From contig CAYQKY010000023.1 in NCBI GenBank assembly GCA_964418125.1, forward strand, positions 1-64,000: a DNA stretch of 64,000 bases, read 5' to 3'. The notes under the pieces were generated by a model that saw nothing but the letters and a program-made list of their open reading frames with translations, had not been told where the DNA came from and made no database searches. Every line of letters begins with the position of its first letter. The stretch's first letter is position 1. Source of the DNA: JACJXW01 sp964418125. Its GTDB lineage: Bacteria; Bacteroidota; Bacteroidia; Chitinophagales; Saprospiraceae. Below are positions 19,848 through 27,472 of this stretch, in pieces. The position numbers and the translations under genes are program-made.

Positions 19848-20201
19848 ATGAAAACCTTCCGTATTAGTTTCGTTCTGGCTTTCTGTATTTTGGCCACAAG
19901 TTATGCTTTTTCTGCACCCGTATCGGCAGATGTATCTCCCAACTCCGAACTGCGAAAGGAGGTGGCCAAGTTGATCAAAACTCCTGAACTGAGCAAAAAG
20001 GGCATTGCAGAAACCCATGCCTTCATCAATTTTATGGTCAACGAGGACAACGAGATCGTCATTCTTAATGTAGTGAGTGACAACGACTACATCAAGGAAT
20101 TCGTCAGGGAGAGCCTGAACAGGAAGAAGGTCGAGGCCGATGGCCTGGAAACCTTCACGGAATACAATATTAAAATTGCATTCCGGTCGGAAAAGGCCTG
20201 A
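19848..20201 (+). CDS. Small exported protein, unknown function
   Basis: 117 residues from the ATG at 19848, which gives a good signal peptide (MKTFRISFVLAFCILATSYA, cleavage near FSAPVSA). An in-frame start 24 bp upstream adds only MLNPKFFI. The mature part is about 90 residues, with VNEDNEIVILNVVSDND and FTEYNIKIAFR. This beta-alpha-beta pattern is reminiscent of TonB/TolA C-terminal domains, but the resemblance is weak and there is no Pro-rich linker or TM anchor. It stands alone with its own strong terminator. Confidence 0.75.
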   Translation: MKTFRISFVLAFCILATSYAFSAPVSADVSPNSELRKEVAKLIKTPELSKKGIAETHAFINFMVNEDNEIVILNVVSDNDYIKEFVRESLNRKKVEADGLETFTEYNIKIAFRSEKA

Positions 20202-20222
20202 TCCGTTTCAAACCCTTTTCCG

Positions 20223-20265
20223 GATAATGCCGGGGTGGCGCGTGCTGCTCCGGCATTATCTTTTT
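20223..20265 (+). terminator. Rho-independent terminator of the small exported protein
   Basis: A perfect 11-bp stem, GATAATGCCGG (20223-20233) with CCGGCATTATC (20250-20260), is followed by TTTTT. The T-tract leads straight into repeat copy 2. Confidence 0.88.
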
Positions 20266-20294
20266 CGGACGGGCTACTTTTAAGTGGCCCGTAA
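20264..20294 (+). repeat. Copy 2 of the terminator-linked palindromic repeat
   Basis: TTCGGAC, then stem GGGCTACTT (20271-20279) with AAGTGGCCC (20282-20290), then GTAA. One T-G wobble replaces the C-G pair seen in other copies. Confidence 0.75.
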
Positions 20295-20305
20295 ACGGAA
20301 GAAAT

Positions 20306-20374
20306 CGCAAATGCGAAGGGCGAAGCCGGAAGGCCCTCGGGAGTCAGATTCCGGCTTCGCCCTTCGCATTTGCG
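20306..20374. repeat. Perfect 26-bp inverted repeat between convergent genes
   Basis: Arms 20306-20331 and 20349-20374 are exact reverse complements around a 17-nt loop. The arm runs CGCAAATGCGAAGGG then CGAAGCCGGAA. It begins 12 bp after repeat copy 2 and ends 37 bp before the stop of the minus-strand membrane-protein gene. It could act as a terminator or processing site for read-through from either side, but neither side has a T-tract. Confidence 0.85.
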
Positions 20375-20411
20375 GCTTGGCATGGCCTTCTTTCTCCAGG
20401 AGAAGCTCCCC

Positions 20412-21176
20412 TCACCGTTTTTCCTGCCTTCCCAGAAATTGCCGGAGCAGCCGTTGCTGCGGGTGGAGCAGTTCCTTCAGGGAGTAGACATGAGCGGCCA
20501 GGGCAAGCGGAAAAATAAACCCCGGCAGCCAGATGAAAGGCGTCAGGGTCAGGAAAGCACTGTCGGGCACGGTGACAAATGCGCGGTAAGGCCCCGGAAG
20601 GGAAAAATGGCTGATGATCAGCATATTGGCAAGAGAAGCAATCCCAAAGGTATTCCACAGGATGCCTTCAAACCGGCGGTAGCGGCCCCGGCTGAAAAAG
20701 ACATAACCCGCCATCAGGGCAGTAATGCCAACGATTATATCGTAATTGAGCCATTCGAAAGTCATTTGGACTGGCACGAACCCTCCCTTCACTCCCATCC
20801 AGAAGAACAACTCCGTGATGATGCGGCAGGACTGGAAATAGGCCAGCCACCGGATGGGCAGCACCCGCAGGATAAGGGCGAAAAAGCGGGAAAACAACAA
20901 CAGGATACTGATGGCGGCAGGCAGCCCGAAAGCCAGTAGCAGGCGTAGAAAGGTTGTCCTCGGCTCGTAGAAGTATCCCATGTAAGCAAGTACGGCCAGT
21001 ATGGCCAGCCAGAATACCATTCCTGTGATGATGAACTGTAATAATTTCTCCCGCTGAACGGCGGGCAGGTGGAGGCGGTGAAATGCATGGGAAAACCCGT
21101 AGTAAAGGCTGCTGAGTACTCCGAGGGTCAACAGAGTAATGATGAGTTGGCCTAGTAAAAAGAGGGTGCCGTCCAT
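20412..21176 (-). CDS. Seven-helix integral membrane protein, unknown function
   Basis: 254 residues from the ATG at 21176, which starts MDGTLFLLGQ just before the first helix; an upstream start would add ten residues. About seven hydrophobic helices are visible, for example LIITLLTLGVLSSLYYGF, VFWLAILAVLAYMGYF and LLLAFGLPAAISILLLF. A short basic, glutamine-rich tail ends the protein (PQQRLLRQFLGRQEKR). I do not recognise the family. It lies 69 bp downstream of the PAP2 gene on the same strand and may share its transcript. Confidence 0.75.
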   Translation of the reverse strand: MDGTLFLLGQLIITLLTLGVLSSLYYGFSHAFHRLHLPAVQREKLLQFIITGMVFWLAILAVLAYMGYFYEPRTTFLRLLLAFGLPAAISILLLFSRFFALILRVLPIRWLAYFQSCRIITELFFWMGVKGGFVPVQMTFEWLNYDIIVGITALMAGYVFFSRGRYRRFEGILWNTFGIASLANMLIISHFSLPGPYRAFVTVPDSAFLTLTPFIWLPGFIFPLALAAHVYSLKELLHPQQRLLRQFLGRQEKR

Positions 21177-21245
21177 GCAGAAAAAAGGAAATTGAGTGAA
21201 CGGCAATCAATATAGTACAAACTTTTTGGGGGAACAAAAAAGCTT

Positions 21246-22085
21246 CTAAAAACGATAGGCCATTCCCAACCCTTTCCTGCCTTCATTGTAAAGGACAGAA
21301 ATACTGGCTCGTCCCCTGGCTTTGCGATGCAATTCCGGGATGAGAATGCCCAATGAAGCGCCGATTATTCCTCCGGCAATTATATCCGAGGGGAAGTGCT
21401 TCAGGGCTTTTATCCGCAAATAGCCTACCATTGCCGGAGGAAGGCAGGCCAGGCCATAAAGCAGGTATTTTTTTCCTCCCAGTTCCGGATGGTAATCAGC
21501 ATAAACCTTGGCAGCAAAAAAAGTGGCGGTTGCCGTAGAGCCGACGTGCCCGCTGTAGAATGAATTGCGCAGATTGCCAAAATTGCGTTCTTTCATGGGG
21601 AGTTCTTCATAGTATACTGCCGGCCGGTAACGGTCTATAAAAGTAGGCCCCAGGGGGCCCCAACCATATAAGTTGGAGTTGATCGCCTGTGTTTCAGCAT
21701 ACATCAGGCCGATGTCCAGCCAGCTTTGCCGGATCTCAGTATCCAGGAAAAGGAAAAAGGGCAGGAGGGCGGAAGGGTAGAGGATGTAATTCGAAGCCTC
21801 ATGGGCGGCATCCTTTTTAAAGGGGTCCTGGCGCAGCGCCCAGCGGTCGAAACGGTTGACCCCTTTGGCGGTGATGAGGCGGACGTGCTCCTCCGCCATA
21901 CCAGGTTTGCTCCTCAGGCGGCTATGGGAGAAGCTGTTGGTAGCTATTCCCGTGAGGGCGATACTCCCGCTGGCCCAGTAATTGACATGATAAATCTTCC
22001 TGGCATCATCCTGAGCCAAGCCATTGCAGCAAATGCATAAGAGAAATAGCCAAAGCGCCACCCGGGTATGTAGGAGTCCAGTCAT
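21246..22085 (-). CDS. PAP2-superfamily phosphatase, exported
   Basis: 279 residues with a signal peptide (cleavage near CNGLAQDD). PAP2 motif 2 is present as YSGH (177-180; the usual first residue is Pro) and motif 3 as R224-x5-H230-x3-D234 inside GYLRIKALKHFPSD. Motif 1 (K-x6-RP) is incomplete: RYRPAVY (152-158) has the RP but no clear upstream Lys. Likely acts on a lipid phosphate or isoprenoid pyrophosphate at the outer face. Divergent from the HD/Pycsar-type gene across 183 bp. Confidence 0.82.
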   Translation of the reverse strand: MTGLLHTRVALWLFLLCICCNGLAQDDARKIYHVNYWASGSIALTGIATNSFSHSRLRSKPGMAEEHVRLITAKGVNRFDRWALRQDPFKKDAAHEASNYILYPSALLPFFLFLDTEIRQSWLDIGLMYAETQAINSNLYGWGPLGPTFIDRYRPAVYYEELPMKERNFGNLRNSFYSGHVGSTATATFFAAKVYADYHPELGGKKYLLYGLACLPPAMVGYLRIKALKHFPSDIIAGGIIGASLGILIPELHRKARGRASISVLYNEGRKGLGMAYRF

Positions 22086-22268
22086 GTAGCCCTGTTTTTT
22101 CTAGTGTTGGGTAAAAGGTTGTTCCTGTTCAATTTTAAAAATGCTACATTGCTTAAGACAAGAAGATGTAAAAAATGTTACACAATTGCTTAAAAAGTTA
22201 CAATTTAGTAGCTTAATAGTGCAACACATAGGAATTACCATGGTTCGATCAAAGAAAAAGCCGGTAAA

Positions 22269-23477
22269 ATGAATAAAATGGCTGAAAAAACTATTGTCGC
22301 GGCAGCCGAGCGTTATGTTACCTCTCTTTTGAAAGAGAAGCTTACTGAGGACCACCGCTATCACAGCCTTCAGCATACCCTCAGGGTCCGGGATGCAGCG
22401 ATGGAACTGGGCAAATTGATGGATCTGAATGAGGAAGAACTGGAAGTGCTCGGCCTGGCAGCGCTTTTCCACGATACCGGCTTTACGGAAACTTATGAAG
22501 GGCACGAAGCCATCAGCAGACAGATCGCGGAGGCTTTCCTGGAAAGCCAGGAGTATCCGGAGGATAAAATTCAACAGGTACTTTTACTGATCGATGCCAC
22601 CTTCCCGGCCAAACATCCGGCGAGTACCCTGGAAGGGGTCATAAAAGACGCCGACCTGAGCAATCTGGGAAGTGAAAGGTACTTTGACTCGCTGAAAAAC
22701 CTGCGTTACGAATGGGCTGTGTTTCTCAATCAGGCTTACAGCGACAGGGAATGGTATAAGATGAATTACAAGTTCGTGAAAGACCATGAATATCATACCT
22801 CTGTAGCTAAAGCTCTTTACGGCCTTCAGTGGGAGGCCAATCGCAAAAAGCTCAAAGAGCTTCGCAATGGCCATGCGAAGCCCGGTAAGGAAACAGACAA
22901 AAGCAAAGTGGAAAAAGTATCCTCTAAAGCCGGTGCAGGGAACATCTCCAGCAGCAAGAGCGCCCAGATGATGTTCAAAACTGCCCTGCGCAACCATCTC
23001 GACCTAAGCAACCTGGCCGACAACAAGGCCAACATCATGCTCAGTGTAAATGCCCTGATCATCACCATTGTGATGCCACTGGCCGCCTCCTATGTAAAAA
23101 GCAACCTGTATCTGCTCGTGCCGATGGGCACTTTGCTGGCTACCTGCCTGCTGTCCATGATATTCGCCACGCTGGCCACCCGGCCCATCAAAATGATGGG
23201 CTATACCAGCCGGGACCTTATTGAGTCGGGGCGTTCCAACCTCTTCTTTTTCGGGAATTTCTACAAAATGACCTTTACCGAATATCAGGAAGGCATGCAA
23301 CAGGTGGTCTCCAATGACGAAACCCTGGAAGGTTCTATCATGCGCGACCTCTATTACCTCGGCCATTCTCTGGGCAGGAAATATAACCAGTTGCGGATAT
23401 GCTATACCATCTTTATGTATGGCGTGATCGCTACGGTTCTGGTCTTCGGCATCAGCTATGCACTGTTTGTATTCTGA
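22269..23477 (+). CDS. HD phosphohydrolase domain fused to a Pycsar-type (PycTM, DUF5706) membrane effector
   Basis: 402 residues. Residues about 20-180 form an HD domain with metal-ligand candidates H36, H68-D69 and D127, in the frame YHSLQHTLRVR, ALFHDTGF and IKDADLSNLG. A charged linker (195-235) follows. Residues about 237-402 match the Pycsar effector family: RNHLDLSNLADNKANIML (241-258), a TM pair (about 260-301) and a last TM at the C-terminus (379-402). In known Pycsar systems a cyclic pyrimidine nucleotide triggers such an effector to damage the membrane. Here the HD domain could hydrolyse a nucleotide signal or alarmone. No nucleotidyl cyclase lies next to it, so a defence role is only inferred. 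Confidence 0.8.
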   Translation: MNKMAEKTIVAAAERYVTSLLKEKLTEDHRYHSLQHTLRVRDAAMELGKLMDLNEEELEVLGLAALFHDTGFTETYEGHEAISRQIAEAFLESQEYPEDKIQQVLLLIDATFPAKHPASTLEGVIKDADLSNLGSERYFDSLKNLRYEWAVFLNQAYSDREWYKMNYKFVKDHEYHTSVAKALYGLQWEANRKKLKELRNGHAKPGKETDKSKVEKVSSKAGAGNISSSKSAQMMFKTALRNHLDLSNLADNKANIMLSVNALIITIVMPLAASYVKSNLYLLVPMGTLLATCLLSMIFATLATRPIKMMGYTSRDLIESGRSNLFFFGNFYKMTFTEYQEGMQQVVSNDETLEGSIMRDLYYLGHSLGRKYNQLRICYTIFMYGVIATVLVFGISYALFVF

Positions 23478-23535
23478 CCGGCCCGATATCCTCCTTTTGC
23501 GGAGCAGTGAAAATGCCTGCCGTTAAGGTTACTTT

Positions 23536-23592
23536 GAGCCTATCCGAAAATCTCGTTTACTCGGCTACATCTGGAGGTTTTCGGATAGGCTC
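23536..23592. terminator. Perfect 15-bp inverted repeat between convergent genes
   Basis: GAGCCTATCCGAAAA (23536-23550) and TTTTCGGATAGGCTC (23578-23592), with a 27-nt loop. It lies between the HD/Pycsar-type gene and the GAF gene, and its right arm is part of the last codons of the GAF gene (SLSENLQM). Probably a shared bidirectional terminator, although neither side has a long T-tract. Confidence 0.6.
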
Positions 23593-25988
23593 TTATTCTC
23601 CATCTTCACCGTTACCCGCAGGGCCTGAAGGCCCTGAACTCCCTGTAACCTGCCGATCCGGAGGTCTTCCACCTCACCGGTAATGTATCCTTCGTGGATG
23701 AGGAAGTCGATATATTCCAGGTATTCCTGGCGTTCTTTTTCCTGCAGGTATACGATGGCGATCTTGCCGGACTGGGTCAGCCGCTCTTCCGTACCTTCGA
23801 TCAAAGATTTATCGATCCGTTTTTTCAGGATCTCGTAGCGCACATTATAGGCGCCGTCTACATCGAACTGCTTTTCATCCATGCGGAATCGAATGGACAG
23901 CGGAGTGCTGTAAACGAAGACCAGCTGGGCGGTTTTTAGCGGAACCGGCAGTTGCCCCTGCATATTTTCGACGATGCGGGCCACCTCACACATATCTATC
24001 AATTGAGCGAGGCGCAGGTTTTTAAGGTGCATCATGCTGAACTGGCCCCTTTTCAGAAGGGACTGCCCCACATATATATTGTATTCCACACCATCCGTTT
24101 TGTATTTCTCGAAGTAATGCGGAAGGATCTTCTGGGACTCCTTTTCCTGTTGGTCCAGGTAGTTGGCGATTGTATTGTTGATCATGGTGACGCTGTCTTC
24201 GTAGGCTTTCCTCTCGCGGTAGACGATGCCCAGGTCCGGGTCGAGGAAATCGAAATAGCTTGCAATGAGCCCGGCAAGCTCCGGATATTTCGCCCGAAGC
24301 TGGTAGAACAGCGGGTGGATCTCGGAGTGGAGCCATTCCACGATGCGGGACTCGTCATTAGAGTTGAATTCCTCTTCAATGTTTTTCAGGTCCCGTTCCG
24401 CCTGCATGAGGTACTGGTTGAGTAAGGGGAAACGCCCCAGATGGGCGCCGTTTTCGAGGATGCGGGAGGCCCGCCTCAGGTTATCGGCCAGGTCTGCCTG
24501 TATGGCGTGGTTGCGTTTCTCCGAAGAGCTGACAATATCGGCCTGCCCGTACAGGGGGTAGACGTCCTGAAAAACAATGGGGTCGGCCGTTGCATTTTTC
24601 GGGTCCGCCTCTCTTTTTTCGAGCAGGTTATAGGAGGTTTCGATAAATTTCCATTCCACGCTGGGGTGAACGGCAGTATATTGCTCGCGGAGGATCGCCT
24701 CCACCCGGTTGTCGATCTCCTCCCGGCTTCGTTCAACGGCCATGCTGAACAGGCCGGTGATCTCCTTGAACTTCAGCTCGATGAAGCTGTGCAGCTCAAA
24801 GGGGTGGGGCGAGCCAATTTCCAGTATCCCCATTACCTGTTCATCTTTATTGAACAGAGGCGCTACGATAATGCTGCGTATTCCTTCTTCCAGCAAGTCC
24901 TTCTCAATGGGTGTTTTATTGCTTACTTCTTCGAGGTCTTCAATAAGCAGGACCTCCCGGTAGCGGCAGGCTTTTTCATAAATGGAGTTTTTGTTTTCCG
25001 GGGAAAGCAGGCATTCGTGCCGGTTGGCCAGAAAGTCGAAGCGGATCTTGTACTTATGGGCCGTGCTGTTTTCCACCGGATAATCGATCGCCGTAACGCC
25101 GAGCCGCAGTTCAGGAAGGCCGAAATAGGTCTGGATCAGGTGTTGCAGGCGCCGGACCTTCTCGGGGTCTACTACGGCATCTCTTTCCAGCAGGCCATAC
25201 TTCAGCCGCGAGAGCGCCTCTTCTTCGGTGATGTCGATGAGGGTGCCAATGACAAAGCCCTGGAATTCGAAGTTCTCAGGAGGGATATGCTGCAGCCATA
25301 GGTCGAGGTCGTATATGTTGCTCAGCATATTGTTGATCTGTTCCTGGCTCAATGGCCGAAGCGGTTTGGGTTGCCGGATGTCGACGTACTGGGTGTCGAG
25401 CTGGGTCTTGTAGTGGCGCTCCAGCGAGTAACCTTCCGGCTGTATGGACAGGGCGATGGGCGGGTCGACGTTGATGTTCTGGCCGTAAAATTTATTCAGG
25501 ATCAGGCTGCAGGCGTTGACGACCATCGCGCAGAAAAGGATGTTGTTGCTGTTGTTGAGTACATATTTCACTTTCCTTGCCTTCATCAATTCTCCCAGAG
25601 ACTGGGTGCAGTAGATGGGGTTCATGTCGAAAGGAGCAGAGGCTTTTACCAGTTGCTTTTTGCGCATGGAACTGGGAATGACCATCATCATCAACATTCC
25701 GATGGCCTCCTGGTATTTGTCCAGGAGAGCCCGGTCTTTGACCGGCTTGCGCAGTTCCGGCGCCTCATCCAGCTTCTTGAGCACCATCCTGGCGATACCA
25801 GCTTCTATGGAATTGCCGTTTTTTGCTTTTTCCTCTATCTCCCGGATCAATGGTTCAAAACTCAGCACCGAAGAAAACGGAACCCGGTTGATCCCGATTT
25901 CCTTGTAGATGTCATCCTCTTTGAGGATGGGCATTTTGCGGCTTTCGGACAGGGGCTTTTCCCCCTGTATGATCATATTGGTTTCCAT
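23565..25988 (-). CDS. Large GAF-domain protein, unknown function
   Basis: 807 residues from the ATG at 25988 (METNMIIQGEK); a TTG two codons earlier is possible. No signal peptide or TM segment. A GAF-like domain is recognisable at about 300-430: KACRYREVLLIEDLEEVSNKTPIEKDLLE, then GIRSIIVAPLFNKDEQVMGILEIGSPHPFEL. The N-terminal 280 residues and the long helical C-terminal part (about 450-790, with RDLKNIEEEF and DSVTMINNTIANYLDQQEKE) match no domain I recognise. No kinase, cyclase or GGDEF motif is visible. It may be a ligand-sensing scaffold. It converges on the HD/Pycsar-type gene and is not in its operon. Confidence 0.75.
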   Translation of the reverse strand: METNMIIQGEKPLSESRKMPILKEDDIYKEIGINRVPFSSVLSFEPLIREIEEKAKNGNSIEAGIARMVLKKLDEAPELRKPVKDRALLDKYQEAIGMLMMMVIPSSMRKKQLVKASAPFDMNPIYCTQSLGELMKARKVKYVLNNSNNILFCAMVVNACSLILNKFYGQNINVDPPIALSIQPEGYSLERHYKTQLDTQYVDIRQPKPLRPLSQEQINNMLSNIYDLDLWLQHIPPENFEFQGFVIGTLIDITEEEALSRLKYGLLERDAVVDPEKVRRLQHLIQTYFGLPELRLGVTAIDYPVENSTAHKYKIRFDFLANRHECLLSPENKNSIYEKACRYREVLLIEDLEEVSNKTPIEKDLLEEGIRSIIVAPLFNKDEQVMGILEIGSPHPFELHSFIELKFKEITGLFSMAVERSREEIDNRVEAILREQYTAVHPSVEWKFIETSYNLLEKREADPKNATADPIVFQDVYPLYGQADIVSSSEKRNHAIQADLADNLRRASRILENGAHLGRFPLLNQYLMQAERDLKNIEEEFNSNDESRIVEWLHSEIHPLFYQLRAKYPELAGLIASYFDFLDPDLGIVYRERKAYEDSVTMINNTIANYLDQQEKESQKILPHYFEKYKTDGVEYNIYVGQSLLKRGQFSMMHLKNLRLAQLIDMCEVARIVENMQGQLPVPLKTAQLVFVYSTPLSIRFRMDEKQFDVDGAYNVRYEILKKRIDKSLIEGTEERLTQSGKIAIVYLQEKERQEYLEYIDFLIHEGYITGEVEDLRIGRLQGVQGLQALRVTVKMENKSLSENLQM

Positions 25989-26337
25989 GGCCAATTTGTT
26001 TTTGGTCTATCCTTTTTAGTTACTGGACTTTGTCCAGCGTTAGGCTGGCAGCCCGTTTTTGCGTATCCCCTCCCGGCCGGCGCCGGGCAGGAGGTGTTCA
26101 ATTGTCAGATATAGAATAGGTAACAAAAAAACAGGCCATGAGGATGAATAGGGGGGAGGATTCATGGGCTATCCGTCTAAGGTTGGACAGAAAGTTCCGG
26201 GGTATTCCGGGGGCGTGTACGATGTACGGGCCAATGGCAATCCTGGGCTGTGTACGGTGTACGGGGCTGTCCAACCTTAGAATGGTAGCCGATTCATGCA
26301 TATGGGCTTTCATGCCCTCAAACTTACACACAAGCAT
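25989..26337. other. Gene-free region with a long-range inverted repeat
   Basis: 349 bp between the start of the GAF gene and the stop of the epimerase gene, both on minus. It must contain the GAF promoter, but no clear TAnnTTTG box was found. The main structure is the inverted repeat at 26177-26280. A short minus-strand open frame (26098-26337) exists but overlaps that repeat and has no recognisable features. Confidence 0.55.
26177..26280. repeat. 14-bp perfect inverted repeat with 76-bp interior
   Basis: CTAAGGTTGGACAG (26177-26190) and CTGTCCAACCTTAG (26267-26280) are exact reverse complements. The interior holds two related direct repeats, CGTGTACGATGTACGGG and TGTGTACGGTGTACGGG, about 40 bp apart. 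It encodes no protein. Could be a small RNA, a non-autonomous element or a processed leader. Confidence 0.65.
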
Positions 26338-27387
26338 CTACACACATTCAAACGGCAGCGCCTTAGCCGCAACCCCCTCATCCCTGGCCTCCAGCAGTTG
26401 CCGGCAGGTTTCGGCTACCGTCTTTTCGATGGGGTGGTAGGAAAACGGAAATACTTCCAGCGATTTTTGGTTTTCATAGAAAAAGGTACGGCTGGATTGA
26501 GTGGCGGACTCCCGGGTCAGTAGAGGTGGTTTTCCGGTGAGCCGGGAATGCAGCCACGCCAGGCGCCAGGCGATGGCCCGGGCCGCAATATTGGCCTTCA
26601 TAGAAGGAGGGCGGACGCCCAGATGGTGGGCAATGCGCTCCAGCAAGGTTTTATAACTGGCGTTTTCACTATTGAGGATAAACCGTTCTCCTTCTATCCC
26701 GCTTTCCATGAGCAATGCTGAGAAACGCACTACATCCCTTACATCGACGAAACCTGTGGCTCCTTCGGGATAAAAGCGAAGGCCTTCCAGTACTGCTTTG
26801 AAAATGCGGGCTGTGCCTTCGCTCCAGTTTCCACTACCGAGGATAATGGATGGGTTGACAACCACAACGCTGAGCCCTTCCACCATGCCACGCCACACTT
26901 CCTGTTCTGCCAGATATTTGCTGATGGCGTAATGCGTGTTGAACCGGCTGCGTTGCCAGAGGTCTTTTTCATTCAGGGTGGCGCCGTTGCGCACCCGCCC
27001 CAGGGTGGCGATCGAACTCACGTGGAGCAGTTTATCAATGCCTTCGTAGAGGGCGGCGTTGACAATATTGGAAGTGCCTTCTCCATTGGTTTCCATCATC
27101 TCTTTCTGCCGCCGGGGGTCAAAAGAAACAACTGCTGCGCTATGAAAAACCCGCTTCATGCCTTGCATGGCCTCTTCCACAAAAACCGGGTCGGTAATGT
27201 CTCCTTCCACCCATTCCACCTTTTCGGCAGCCTCACCCAGCAATTCGAGGGAGCTGTTCCGGCGGCGGACTGCACGTATATTCCGGTAGCCCCGCTGCAG
27301 GAGGTAGCGCAGCAGATAAGACCCCACAAAGCCGGTAGCTCCAGTGACTAGTGTGGGGGCGTCTTTGGCGGCTGATAGTTCAGTCAT
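26338..27387 (-). CDS. NAD-dependent epimerase/dehydratase (extended SDR)
   Basis: 349 residues from the ATG at 27387 (MTELSAAKDAP); an upstream in-frame start would run through repeat-like DNA. Rossmann motif TGATGFVGSYLLRYLL (about 14-29) and catalytic YAISK (the YxxxK pair) in THYAISKYLAEQEV. The substrate may be a nucleotide sugar, a dihydroflavonol-type ketone or a steroid-like compound; HSAAVVSF and SSIATLG recall the dihydroflavonol-reductase-like subgroup. Both ends of the gene carry short tandem words of the cacttatacac type. Confidence 0.85.
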   Translation of the reverse strand: MTELSAAKDAPTLVTGATGFVGSYLLRYLLQRGYRNIRAVRRRNSSLELLGEAAEKVEWVEGDITDPVFVEEAMQGMKRVFHSAAVVSFDPRRQKEMMETNGEGTSNIVNAALYEGIDKLLHVSSIATLGRVRNGATLNEKDLWQRSRFNTHYAISKYLAEQEVWRGMVEGLSVVVVNPSIILGSGNWSEGTARIFKAVLEGLRFYPEGATGFVDVRDVVRFSALLMESGIEGERFILNSENASYKTLLERIAHHLGVRPPSMKANIAARAIAWRLAWLHSRLTGKPPLLTRESATQSSRTFFYENQKSLEVFPFSYHPIEKTVAETCRQLLEARDEGVAAKALPFECV

Positions 27388-27436
27388 AAGCACTTGGATA
27401 TGAGCTTTTTTTACACCAAAGGCTGAACAGAGGGGA

Positions 27437-27466
27437 ACTTTTACACTTATACACACTTACACATTT
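27437..27466. repeat. Iterated short word (acac/ttacac) upstream of the epimerase
   Basis: Three loose copies of cttatacac/cttacaca in ttttacacttatacacac and acttacacat. A related stretch, cttacacacaagcatctaca, lies just past the other end of the gene (26324-26350). Imperfect; listed because the same habit occurs at other gene boundaries here. Confidence 0.4.
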
Positions 27467-27472
27467 AGGCCC

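Noticed and set aside
22230..22268. tRNA-like GGTTCGATC word
   Set aside because: No acceptor stem, anticodon arm or cloverleaf could be built around it.
26098..26337. A 79-codon minus-strand frame downstream of the GAF start
   Set aside because: It is read straight through the 14-bp inverted repeat and its internal near-repeats, with no recognisable features.
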